Shown here: piece after piece, positions 1 to 5,807 of the stretch | How the letters are laid out: every line of letters starts with the position of its first letter | How positions within the stretch are numbered: position 1 is the first letter of the stretch | Source of the DNA: an uncultured Bacteroidales bacterium | GTDB lineage: Bacteria > Bacteroidota > Bacteroidia > Bacteroidales > UBA932 | Reading direction: 5' to 3' | DNA length: 5,891 bases | NCBI GenBank assembly: GCA_946616385.1 | Contig: CAMOIZ010000067.1 | Span: 1 to 5,891, forward strand | Notes under the pieces: generated by a model | The model's database searches: none | Told to the model about the DNA's origin: nothing | What the model saw: only the letters and a program-made list of their open reading frames with translations | Made by a program: the position numbers and the translations under genes

Positions 1-272
1 CGATGAGCGAGGGAGGAAAGAGCATCACCGCGTTCGCATCCCGCACCAACAAGGGCAAGAACAAGATCGTGGCACAGCTCAATCCCGGCGCAGGTGTAGT
101 GACTCCGCGTGCGGATGCGCACTGGATCGTGACCGAATACGGTGCCGTCGACCTTTACGGCAAGTCGTTGCAGGAGCGTGCGAAGCTCATGATCAGCATC
201 GCCCATCCCGACGACCGCGAGGCCCTGGACCGTGCTGCATTCGAGCGCTTTGGCCCGCATTGGAATTTTTAG
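1..272 (+). CDS. Acetyl-CoA hydrolase/CoA-transferase family protein, C-terminal fragment
   Basis: This is the last ~90 residues of a protein whose start lies before the window; the frame is already open at base 1, so the ATG at base 3 is probably internal. It ends at TAG (270-272). Visible family wording includes SEGGKSITAF, the stretch VTPRADAHWIVTEYGAVDLYGK and the closing ERAKLMISIAHPDDREAL. This pattern (a TEYG motif, then a GKSLQERA helix and an IAHPD motif) is typical of the C-terminal domain of the acetyl-CoA hydrolase / 4-hydroxybutyrate CoA-transferase family, which moves CoA between acyl groups in the cytoplasm during fermentation. The catalytic glutamate region is outside the window, so the substrate (acetate, succinate, butyrate or 4-hydroxybutyrate) cannot be assigned. 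The next gene begins only 14 nt after the stop but has its own promoter. Confidence 0.85.
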   Translation, partial: MSEGGKSITAFASRTNKGKNKIVAQLNPGAGVVTPRADAHWIVTEYGAVDLYGKSLQERAKLMISIAHPDDREALDRAAFERFGPHWNF

Positions 273-280
273 TATATTTG
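249..280 (+). promoter_or_regulatory. Bacteroidota-type promoter of the five-gene operon
   Basis: TTTG at 249-252 and TATATTTG at 273-280 are separated by 20 bp and match the Bacteroidota housekeeping sigma consensus (TTTG at -33, about 19-21 bp, TAnnTTTG at -7). The -33 box lies inside the last codons of the CoA-transferase gene; the -7 box starts at the base right after its stop codon. The expected transcription start is about 4-7 nt after the -7 box, near 284-287, essentially at the ATG of the following gene (287). Confidence 0.75.
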
Positions 281-286
281 CAGGTT

Positions 287-1411
287 ATGGCAAAGTATAT
301 AATCACAGAAGTCAAGGATATGAAGGACGTGAAACGCTTCGTGCGCTTCCCGGACCTGCTTTATAAGGACAGCAGGCAGTATGTTCCTGCTCTCCACAAG
401 AAGGAGATACGCAATCTCACCAAGGATGCCGCGCTCGAATACTGCTCCCACAAGATGTGGCTGGTGAGCGACGGCGACAAAGTGGTAGGGCGCATCTGCG
501 CAATGATCAATCCCCGTTACAATGAGCGTTACGGCAAGAAGTGCGTGCGTTTCGGATGGTTCGACACGATCAACGATCCGGAGGTTGCGAAACTGCTGTT
601 GGAGACGGCTGAAAAGTGGGGCAAGGATCAGGGGATGGATACCATCCACGGGCCTCTCTACTACAACACTCTCGGCAAGCAGGGGATGCTCATCGAAGGT
701 TACGAGAACATTCCTCCGTTCAACTGTCTCTACAATTTTCCGTACTACAACGAGTTCATGACCCGCTTCGGTTTCGAAAAGGAGTGCGACTGGGTGCAGT
801 ACAAGATGGTGGCCAACCACGGGGTGCCCGAAAAAGCCCGCCGTGTGGCGAAGATCGTGGAGGAACGCTACAACCTCCATGTCGGAAGCCTCGACAAACT
901 GAAGAAGGATCCCGACATGGTGAAGAAGTTCTTCCGCCTCTACAGCGACAGTTTCTCCGAGACGGTTTACAATTTCATCCCCTTCACCGACAAGGAGATA
1001 GAGCAGGAGGCCGCGGATTCGATGCCTTACATTTCCGACAAGGCGAGCTGCCTGCTGCTCGACGAGCACGACGACATCGTCGCCTTCGGAATATCGTTCC
1101 CCACGATTTCCGAGGCCTTGCAGAAAGCGAAGGGCAAGCTTTTCCCGTTCGGATGGTTCCACCTGCTGCGGGCTATGCGCAACTACGAAACCACCGACCT
1201 CATGATCAACGGGGCGGTGCCGGAGTGGCAGAACAAGGGCGTATCGGCCATCTACTACAAGGAAATGGCCGACAAGGCGATCAAGGTAGGGGAGCGCTGG
1301 GCGATCTCCAACCCCCAGATCGAAAGCAACAGCGCCGTGAACATCTGGAACAGTTATGAGCACGAGCCTTTCATGAAACGCAGGTGCTACATCAAGAAGA
1401 TAGGAGAATAA
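287..1411 (+). CDS. YghO-like GNAT-fold N-acyltransferase family protein
   Basis: This predicted 374-residue cytoplasmic protein resembles the large GNAT-fold family that includes E. coli YghO. The N-terminal half carries family wording: FPDLLYKDSRQYVPAL (21-36), KVVGRICAMIN (65-75), CVRFGWFD (86-93), HGPLYY (121-126), GMLIEGYE (133-140) and YNFPYY (149-154). The C-terminal half contains a GNAT fold; EWQNKGVSAIYY (313-324) fits the acetyl/acyl-CoA pyrophosphate-binding Q-x-x-G-x-S/A loop. I chose the ATG at 287 over an in-frame ATG at 260 because the earlier start would overlap the previous gene and lie upstream of the promoter's -7 box, and because family members start close to this point. 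It is the first gene of the operon; its TAA is 1 nt before prfA. The acyl donor and acceptor are unknown. Some large GNAT-fold proteins in sphingolipid-making bacteria act in ceramide synthesis, but nothing here proves that role. Confidence 0.8.
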   Translation: MAKYIITEVKDMKDVKRFVRFPDLLYKDSRQYVPALHKKEIRNLTKDAALEYCSHKMWLVSDGDKVVGRICAMINPRYNERYGKKCVRFGWFDTINDPEVAKLLLETAEKWGKDQGMDTIHGPLYYNTLGKQGMLIEGYENIPPFNCLYNFPYYNEFMTRFGFEKECDWVQYKMVANHGVPEKARRVAKIVEERYNLHVGSLDKLKKDPDMVKKFFRLYSDSFSETVYNFIPFTDKEIEQEAADSMPYISDKASCLLLDEHDDIVAFGISFPTISEALQKAKGKLFPFGWFHLLRAMRNYETTDLMINGAVPEWQNKGVSAIYYKEMADKAIKVGERWAISNPQIESNSAVNIWNSYEHEPFMKRRCYIKKIGE

Positions 1412-1412
1412 T

Positions 1413-2501
1413 ATGGCAGACACCAAATTACTTGAGAAGGTACTGAGTCTTCAAGACAAGTTCGCATCGCTTCAGGAGCAGCTTTCCAGCCCTGACGTGA
1501 TGTCGGACATGAAGAAATACGTACAGCTCAACAAAGACTACAAGGAGCTCGAGCCCATCATCAAGGCCGGGCTTGACTATAAGAAGAAGTTGGACAATCT
1601 GGCTTCGGCGAAGGATGTTTTCATGAACGAAAACGATCCTGAACTGAAGGAGATGGCCCGTGAGGAGATCGGCGAGATCGAATCTCAGATTCCCGAGATC
1701 GAGCAGAATATCAAACTGCTTCTGATCCCTGCGGATCCGGACGACAGCAAGAACGCCCTCGTGGAAATACGCGGAGGCACCGGCGGCGACGAAGCCGCCA
1801 TCTTCGCCGGAGACCTTTTCCGCATGTACCAGCATTTCGCGGAGAGCATGGGATGGAAGCTTGAGATAACCGACCAGGCGCCCGGCACCTCGGGCGGCTT
1901 CAAGCAGATCGTGTTCAAACTCTCCGGTCCCGACGGCGTTTACGGCATCATGAAATACGAGTCCGGAGTGCACCGCGTGCAGCGCGTCCCCCAGACCGAG
2001 ACACAGGGCCGTATCCAGACCTCGGCCGCTTCGGTGGCGGTATTCCCGGAAGCAGGTGAATTCGATATCGAGATCAATCCCGCGGATATCCGCAAGGATC
2101 TCTTCTGCGCATCCGGCCCGGGCGGACAGGGAGTGAATACGACCTACTCCGCAGTGCGCCTCACCCACATCCCCTCCGGAATCGTGGTCCAGTGTCAGGA
2201 GGAGCGTTCCCAGATCAAGAACGCCGAGCGCGCGATGGAGGAACTCCGTACGCGCCTCTACAACATGGAGCATCAGAAGTACCTCGACGGAATAGCCGCA
2301 AAACGCAAGACCATGGTCTCTACCGGCGACCGTTCCGCGAAGATCCGTACCTACAACTATCCCCAGTCGCGAGTGACCGACCATCGCATCAACTGGACAA
2401 TGTACAACCTTCCCGCCTTCATGGACGGCGATATCCGGGAGTGCATCGACCAGTTGCAGGTGGCCGAGAACGCTGAACGCCTGAAGGAAGCCGGAGAATA
2501 A
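1413..2501 (+). CDS. prfA: Peptide chain release factor 1 (RF1)
   Basis: RF1 recognises UAA and UAG in the ribosomal A site and triggers hydrolysis of peptidyl-tRNA. The 362-residue length is normal for the family. The N-terminal part (about 1-105) is the helical domain. GGTGGDEAAIF (121-131) is a conserved PCRF-domain element. VQRVPQTETQGR holds the tripeptide anticodon in PxT form (P193-Q194-T195), which marks RF1 rather than RF2 (SPF). The catalytic GGQ is G237-G238-Q239 within SGPGGQGVNTTYSAVRL; in characterised RF1 proteins this glutamine is methylated by PrmC. The C-terminal SGDRSAKIRTYNYPQ (303-317) is also diagnostic. AGGAG at 1402-1406 precedes the ATG, overlapping the end of the upstream gene, so translation is probably coupled. 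Its neighbours (acyltransferase, LytTR regulator) are not translation genes. Confidence 0.98.
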   Translation: MADTKLLEKVLSLQDKFASLQEQLSSPDVMSDMKKYVQLNKDYKELEPIIKAGLDYKKKLDNLASAKDVFMNENDPELKEMAREEIGEIESQIPEIEQNIKLLLIPADPDDSKNALVEIRGGTGGDEAAIFAGDLFRMYQHFAESMGWKLEITDQAPGTSGGFKQIVFKLSGPDGVYGIMKYESGVHRVQRVPQTETQGRIQTSAASVAVFPEAGEFDIEINPADIRKDLFCASGPGGQGVNTTYSAVRLTHIPSGIVVQCQEERSQIKNAERAMEELRTRLYNMEHQKYLDGIAAKRKTMVSTGDRSAKIRTYNYPQSRVTDHRINWTMYNLPAFMDGDIRECIDQLQVAENAERLKEAGE

Positions 2502-2505
2502 TACG

Positions 2506-3018
2506 ATGATCGCCAACCTCGCCTTGTTTTTTTCCACCGCGGCGCTGCTCATTTCATGTGTAGTGCTCCTGATGCTTCTCAAGCTTCGCAAGGGGGGAGA
2601 GGTGATGCGCCTGACAAACATGGGCAACGTGGTGAGCGACTACATGACTCCCGCGCAGGACGACAAGGTGATCACTCTGGCCGACAACGAGGGCGTCATG
2701 AAATTCAGCGTCCGCATGAAGAACATTTATTACATCGAAGCGGACGACAATTACATTAAAGTGTGGTACGACGACCACACCGGAAACGTAAAACAATATA
2801 TGCTGCGCTGCCGCTTGAAGACGGTCGAAGAGAGTTTTGCGGAAAGCGACCTTGTGCGCTGCCACAGGAAATACATAATCAATATTTCCAGGATCCAGGT
2901 GCTCAGCAAGGAAAAGGACGGCTATCAAATAGATCTTGGCGTCGACAGCATAGGAGCGGTGCCGGTTTCGAAGACTTACGAACCGATGGTGCTCCAGAAA
3001 TACAATTCAAGACATTGA
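2506..3018 (+). CDS. Membrane-anchored LytTR-domain transcriptional regulator
   Basis: This 170-residue protein starts with one hydrophobic helix (about residues 3-26, IANLALFFSTAALLISCVVLLMLL), followed by a basic stretch (KLRKGG) that suggests the remainder is cytoplasmic. Residues about 65-165 form a LytTR DNA-binding domain: KNIYYIEADDNYIKVWY (72-88), LRCRLKTVEESF (100-111), LVRCHRKYIINISRI (116-130) and the closing AVPVSKTYEPMV (151-162) are characteristic. There is no response-regulator receiver domain, so control by a partner histidine kinase through phosphorylation is not expected; signalling would have to act through the membrane segment or a partner. The start is 4 nt after the prfA stop with a GGAG at 2493-2496. 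The gene ends 2 nt before the DUF4293 gene, a small membrane protein that could be its partner (inference). Target promoters cannot be read from the window. Confidence 0.88.
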   Translation: MIANLALFFSTAALLISCVVLLMLLKLRKGGEVMRLTNMGNVVSDYMTPAQDDKVITLADNEGVMKFSVRMKNIYYIEADDNYIKVWYDDHTGNVKQYMLRCRLKTVEESFAESDLVRCHRKYIINISRIQVLSKEKDGYQIDLGVDSIGAVPVSKTYEPMVLQKYNSRH

Positions 3019-3020
3019 TT

Positions 3021-3398
3021 ATGTGGCAGAGGATACAGACTCTTTATTTGCTGATTGCGTCGGGGCTTCTCGTCGCAATGTATTTCCAGCCCTACGGCAC
3101 ATGGTTCATCGTGCTTTTCAGCCTTGCGCTTGCCTGCCAGCTGTTGGCGGTGGTGGCGCTCAAGTCCCGCACGTTGCAGATGCGCCTTTCCAATCTTGCA
3201 GGGCTTTTGCTCCTTGGACTCCAGATTTGGATGTGCGTCGCTTATTTTTCGGCGGATCCCCGTCCTGCGCTCAGCTTCACGGCCATCTTCCCTATAGTAG
3301 CCGCCATCCTGGACTTCCTTGCGGCCAGGGCCATACTCAGAGACGAACTGCTGGTGCGCAGCGCATCTCGCCTGCGCGCTGCCAAACGTAATAAATAA
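3021..3398 (+). CDS. DUF4293 family integral membrane protein
   Basis: This 125-residue protein appears to have four membrane helices, about 5-22, 28-47, 57-76 and 87-105, followed by a basic, probably cytoplasmic tail (RDELLVRSASRLRAAKRNK). The opening MWQRIQTLYLLIA and the closing ILRDELLVRSASRLR match the DUF4293 family, a Bacteroidota family of unknown function. The start at 3021 is chosen because it gives the family's canonical N-terminus and lies 2 nt after the stop of the LytTR gene; the same frame is open further upstream only as an overlap with that gene. No catalytic motif is visible. The tight coupling to a membrane-anchored LytTR protein is the only contextual hint about its role. 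Confidence 0.85.
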   Translation: MWQRIQTLYLLIASGLLVAMYFQPYGTWFIVLFSLALACQLLAVVALKSRTLQMRLSNLAGLLLLGLQIWMCVAYFSADPRPALSFTAIFPIVAAILDFLAARAILRDELLVRSASRLRAAKRNK

Positions 3399-3409
3399 CA
3401 CTGATATTT

Positions 3410-4279
3410 ATGAGAATACCGGAATCAGAACTCATTATCAATGCCGACGGCTCGGCATTCCACATTCACATCAAGCCCGAAGAACTTGCGGACACCGTCA
3501 TAGTTTTCGGCGACCCCGGCAGGGTTAAGATGTTCGAACCCCTTTTCGACAGCATAGAGGCCAAGGGACAGTCTCGCGAATTCGCATTTGCAACCGGTCT
3601 CTACCACGGCAAGAGGGTGACCGCCCTTTCGCACGGTATCGGGTGCGACAACATCGACATCGTGATGACCGAGCTCGACGCCCTTGCGAACGTGGATTTC
3701 AAGACACGCGAAGTCAAGCCCGAGCACAGGACGCTCACAATCGTGCGTATTGGCACCTGCGGCGCCATCCAGCCGGATATTCCCTTGGGATCCTTCATCC
3801 TCAGCCATATTTCCGTGGGCTGCGACGGCCTCATGAACTGGTACGAAGGCCGCGACGAGATCGCTCTTCTCGATTTCGAGGAGGCTTTCAAGAAGGCTGT
3901 GAAATGGAACAAGCATCTGCCCGATCCCTATTTCGTGCGCGGGTCCGAGAAGCTTATAAAGCTTTTCGAAGACTGCACGGTGAAGGGCATGACCGTTTCC
4001 GCCTCCGGCTTCTACGGCCCCCAGGGACGCGTCGTCCGCCAGGGACTGGCTATGCCGAACATGCTCGAGGATTTTGAAAAATTCGAATACAAGGGATATC
4101 GTATCACCAACTTCGAGATGGAAGGCTCCGCCCTTGCCGGAATGGCGCGCAAACTTGGCCACGAAGCCATCACGGTGTGCGCCGCCATCGCCCATCGTTA
4201 TCTGAAGGATGCCAACACCGACTACAAGCCTCGCGTGAACGAGCTTGTGAAACTGGTGCTGGACAAGCTGACGGCCTAG
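3410..4279 (+). CDS. Nucleoside phosphorylase, uridine phosphorylase-like
   Basis: This 289-residue cytoplasmic enzyme of the PNP/UDP phosphorylase superfamily likely splits uridine with phosphate into uracil and ribose 1-phosphate (pyrimidine salvage). Visible motifs: GDPGR (34-38, phosphate loop), SHGIGCDN (74-81), RIGTCGAIQ (113-121, phosphate and ribose contacts) and FEMEGSALAG (235-244, the ribose-binding MEG segment). GFYGPQGR (200-207) contains F201, Q205 and R207 with the same F-x3-Q-x-R spacing as the uracil-binding F162/Q166/R168 of E. coli uridine phosphorylase, which favours uridine over purine substrates. It is the last gene of the operon, 11 nt after the DUF4293 gene, with no SD-like sequence or separate promoter visible. 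Its TAG overlaps the stop codon of the convergent hydrolase gene in a shared CTAG. Uridine specificity is inferred from motif spacing. Confidence 0.9.
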   Translation: MRIPESELIINADGSAFHIHIKPEELADTVIVFGDPGRVKMFEPLFDSIEAKGQSREFAFATGLYHGKRVTALSHGIGCDNIDIVMTELDALANVDFKTREVKPEHRTLTIVRIGTCGAIQPDIPLGSFILSHISVGCDGLMNWYEGRDEIALLDFEEAFKKAVKWNKHLPDPYFVRGSEKLIKLFEDCTVKGMTVSASGFYGPQGRVVRQGLAMPNMLEDFEKFEYKGYRITNFEMEGSALAGMARKLGHEAITVCAAIAHRYLKDANTDYKPRVNELVKLVLDKLTA

Positions 4280-5226
4280 TTGTTCTTGTAGAGTTCCTTC
4301 GTGGAGTTGATCTCCCAGACCTTGATGGAAGGATCGCTGACGCTTGCGTCGACGATCCTTTTTTGTCCCCTGATCACATTGGTCTCCAGGAAGCGGATCT
4401 GCTCGGGGAAGGTGGTGAGGAAGGCGCTGGCGATCTCGTGCTGGCTGCCATCAAAGCGGTAAATATTGTAATTGTAGCCGTTGTCGGCGAAGATCTCCGA
4501 AAGCGGGTCGGCACCCATGAAACGGTTCTTGAAGAACTTGATGCTCTTGTAGGTGACTATGCGGTCGGCGGTTCCATGGAAGAAGAGGGTGGGGGCGGGT
4601 TCCTTCGCATATTTTATCTTCCCCTCGCGCGACAGTATCGCTCCCGAGAAAGGCATTACGCCCGCGTAGTTGAATTCCTGGGGGAGCATTCCGGCATGGC
4701 CGCTGCGGTTGCAGATGTGCCACTCCGCCTGCATCGCGATCATGGCGCCGGCGGAAGATCCGCTCACTACGATATTGGAGGGGTCCACTCCGAGAGCTTC
4801 GGCATTGTCGATGATGAAGGAGGTGGCGCTGAACAGGTCTTCCACCCCGATCTGTATGGCATTGTAGATGGTGCCTACGTTGCCGACACCCACGTTGCCT
4901 GCGCCCTTCAGTCCGAGGCGGTAGTCGATGGTGATCACCTTGTAGCCGTTCTGCGTGTAACGCTGGAACCACGGGAGGTATCCGCGTGAGTTGCGTTCAC
5001 CGCTGATGAATCCTCCTCCGAAAACGAAGAGAATGGTCGGTTTGGCCTTTCCGTCCAACGTGGTTTCGCTCTCCGGAGCGGGGTCGTAGACGCTCATGTA
5101 GAGCTGGCAGGTGTCGCGCTGGGCGAACATGTATTCTCCCGAAGGAGTGAGGTTGATGCGGACGTTCTGTGCTCCGGCAAGAAGGCAGAGCAGCGCTGCT
5201 GCGAGGGTTATTACGGCCTTTTTCAT
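4276..5226 (-). CDS. Secreted alpha/beta hydrolase (esterase/lipase-like)
   Basis: This 316-residue protein begins with a signal peptide (MKKAVITLAAALLCLLAGA, probable signal peptidase I cleavage after A19, leaving Q20); C14 has no proper lipobox, so it is probably not a lipoprotein. The mature part is an alpha/beta hydrolase: oxyanion-hole segment FVFGGGF (67-73; FGGG where the hormone-sensitive-lipase family has HGGG), nucleophile motif GSSAG (156-160, Ser158), acid in FFHGTADRIV (Asp221) and base in GSQHE (His263). This is a complete apparent Ser-Asp-His triad, so an active esterase, deacetylase or peptidase is likely; the substrate is unknown. Location is presumably periplasm or cell exterior. 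The ATG at 5226 is chosen because the signal peptide starts there; the reading frame stays open upstream but that part overlaps the Clp-N gene. Start and upstream stop overlap as TGATG, implying translational coupling. The bases for roughly residues 288-299 also form the opposite-strand terminator. Confidence 0.87.
   Translation of the reverse strand: MKKAVITLAAALLCLLAGAQNVRINLTPSGEYMFAQRDTCQLYMSVYDPAPESETTLDGKAKPTILFVFGGGFISGERNSRGYLPWFQRYTQNGYKVITIDYRLGLKGAGNVGVGNVGTIYNAIQIGVEDLFSATSFIIDNAEALGVDPSNIVVSGSSAGAMIAMQAEWHICNRSGHAGMLPQEFNYAGVMPFSGAILSREGKIKYAKEPAPTLFFHGTADRIVTYKSIKFFKNRFMGADPLSEIFADNGYNYNIYRFDGSQHEIASAFLTTFPEQIRFLETNVIRGQKRIVDASVSDPSIKVWEINSTKELYKNN
4329..4364 (+). terminator. 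Intrinsic terminator of the plus-strand operon, inside the opposite gene
   Basis: AAGGATCG (4329-4336) pairs with CGATCCTT (4353-4360), and GACG (4339-4342) pairs with CGTC (4347-4350) around a CTTG tetraloop. The two stems are separated only by CT/GA, where T-G can wobble-pair. A run of six T (4359-4364) follows on the plus strand. The hairpin starts 49 nt after the uridine phosphorylase stop codon. On the minus strand the stem is followed by CC after two T, so it should terminate only plus-strand transcripts. Confidence 0.85.
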
Positions 5227-5744
5227 CAGCTGGTTATGGTTTTGTCGGTTCTGATCGTGAATGTGGACAACAGGGCTGCAAGTTCGTTTTTGCCCGGGAA
5301 TGCCTGCTTGGAAGCCGGCTTGCCTATGTGTTCTGAAGACAGGAATTCCGGCCTCATCCCCTTGCGGCGGAGGTAGGCGCTGCTGATGCTCTGTTCCTGC
5401 TTCAGGATGGCTTTCAGGAGGTGGATGGCGGAGGTCTCCGCTGCTCCTTCGGCCATGGAGTCCGCGATCGCAAGGCTCACGGCGTTTCCGCCTTCGCGCC
5501 CCAGCCGTATGTCGTCCTCGTTGCTGTAGGGAATGCAGTGCTCGTGGAAGATGGCCGAGTCGAGTTCGGATTTGCACTCTCCGGTGTCGATGCCGCACTT
5601 TCTCAATGCCTGAACCGCGCCGTTGTCGCCATGTCGCAGTATGCCGAGAAGAAGATGGTCGGCTTCTATGGTATAGCTGCCGGTGCGCATGGCCTCTTCG
5701 CGGGCGAAGCCGATGATGGCGTCGAATTCTTTGGAAATCTTCAT
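5226..5744 (-). CDS. Stand-alone Clp N-terminal-domain protein
   Basis: This 172-residue protein consists mainly of a double Clp-N repeat, the substrate- and adaptor-binding domain found at the front of ClpA/ClpC ATPases. Repeat one is about residues 5-50 (FAREEAMRTGSYTIEADHLL and then LGILR), repeat two about 84-131 (GGNAVSLAIADSMAEGAAET, then HLLKAIL). The ~40-residue tail has no Walker A or B motif and no AAA+ module, so it cannot be an unfoldase by itself. Plausible roles are binding substrates or adaptors for a ClpC made elsewhere, or competing with its N-domain (inference). I chose the ATG at 5744, since it precedes the canonical N-terminus and follows a -7 box by 24 nt; an in-frame ATG at 5780 would add 12 residues unlike the family and lie upstream of that box. 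No SD is visible. The stop overlaps the start of the hydrolase gene. Confidence 0.85.
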   Translation of the reverse strand: MKISKEFDAIIGFAREEAMRTGSYTIEADHLLLGILRHGDNGAVQALRKCGIDTGECKSELDSAIFHEHCIPYSNEDDIRLGREGGNAVSLAIADSMAEGAAETSAIHLLKAILKQEQSISSAYLRRKGMRPEFLSSEHIGKPASKQAFPGKNELAALLSTFTIRTDKTITS

Positions 5745-5767
5745 CTGGAACGCTGCTATATTTGCGT

Positions 5768-5799
5768 ACAAAAATAGCAATTAAATCGAATATTTTTGT
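5768..5799. repeat. 9-bp inverted repeat joining two divergent promoter boxes
   Basis: ACAAAAATA (5768-5776) and TATTTTTGT (5791-5799) are exact reverse complements separated by 14 bp. Each arm contains a TAnnTTTG box pointing outward, so the repeat could simply reflect two divergent promoters or could serve as a regulator-binding site. Confidence 0.6.
5769..5776 (-). promoter_or_regulatory. Probable -7 box for the Clp-N/hydrolase operon
   Basis: On the minus strand this reads TATTTTTG, a match to TAnnTTTG. It lies 24 nt upstream of the Clp-N ATG (5744), giving a predicted leader of about 17-20 nt. I see no clear TTTG -33 box at the usual distance, which would fall near 5796-5800 and over the divergent promoter. 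Confidence 0.55.
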
Positions 5800-5807
5800 T
5801 AAATTTG
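5791..5807 (+). promoter_or_regulatory. Two tandem -7 boxes for the plus-strand gene at 5846
   Basis: TATTTTTG (5791-5798) and TAAATTTG (5800-5807) both fit TAnnTTTG. The second would start transcription near 5811-5814, giving an A/T-rich leader of about 32-35 nt before the ATG at 5846. No TTTG -33 box is recognisable at the standard spacing for either, so the boundary and choice of box are uncertain. Confidence 0.5.

Noticed and set aside
260..286. Upstream ATG at 260 for the GNAT gene
   Set aside because: It overlaps the CoA-transferase gene and lies before the -7 box, so a transcript from the mapped promoter would not include it.
269..2627. Long antisense open frames of 385 and 399 codons opposite the GNAT and prfA genes
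   Set aside because: They mirror two well-supported plus-strand genes, have no recognisable domains, and are explained by GC-rich codon use leaving few stops on the opposite strand.
2763..3020. N-terminal extension of the DUF4293 frame back to 2763
   Set aside because: It overlaps the LytTR gene in another frame, is rich in arginine and histidine like a shadow frame, and the canonical DUF4293 start is at 3021.
4242..4269. Inverted repeat AGCTTGT/ACAAGCT near the phosphorylase end, as a terminator for the minus-strand hydrolase transcript
   Set aside because: The loop is 14 nt and neither strand has a T-run after it, so it does not look like an intrinsic terminator; the hydrolase transcript end is not visible.
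4177..4989. Plus-strand 270-codon open frame across the phosphorylase end and the hydrolase
   Set aside because: It is antisense to a hydrolase with an intact signal peptide and triad, crosses the predicted terminator and shows no family motif.
5757..5764. Plus-strand TATATTTG as an additional promoter for the gene at 5846
   Set aside because: The nearest TTTG (5730-5733) is 23 bp away, longer than usual, and two closer -7 boxes exist; it may be chance in AT-rich sequence.
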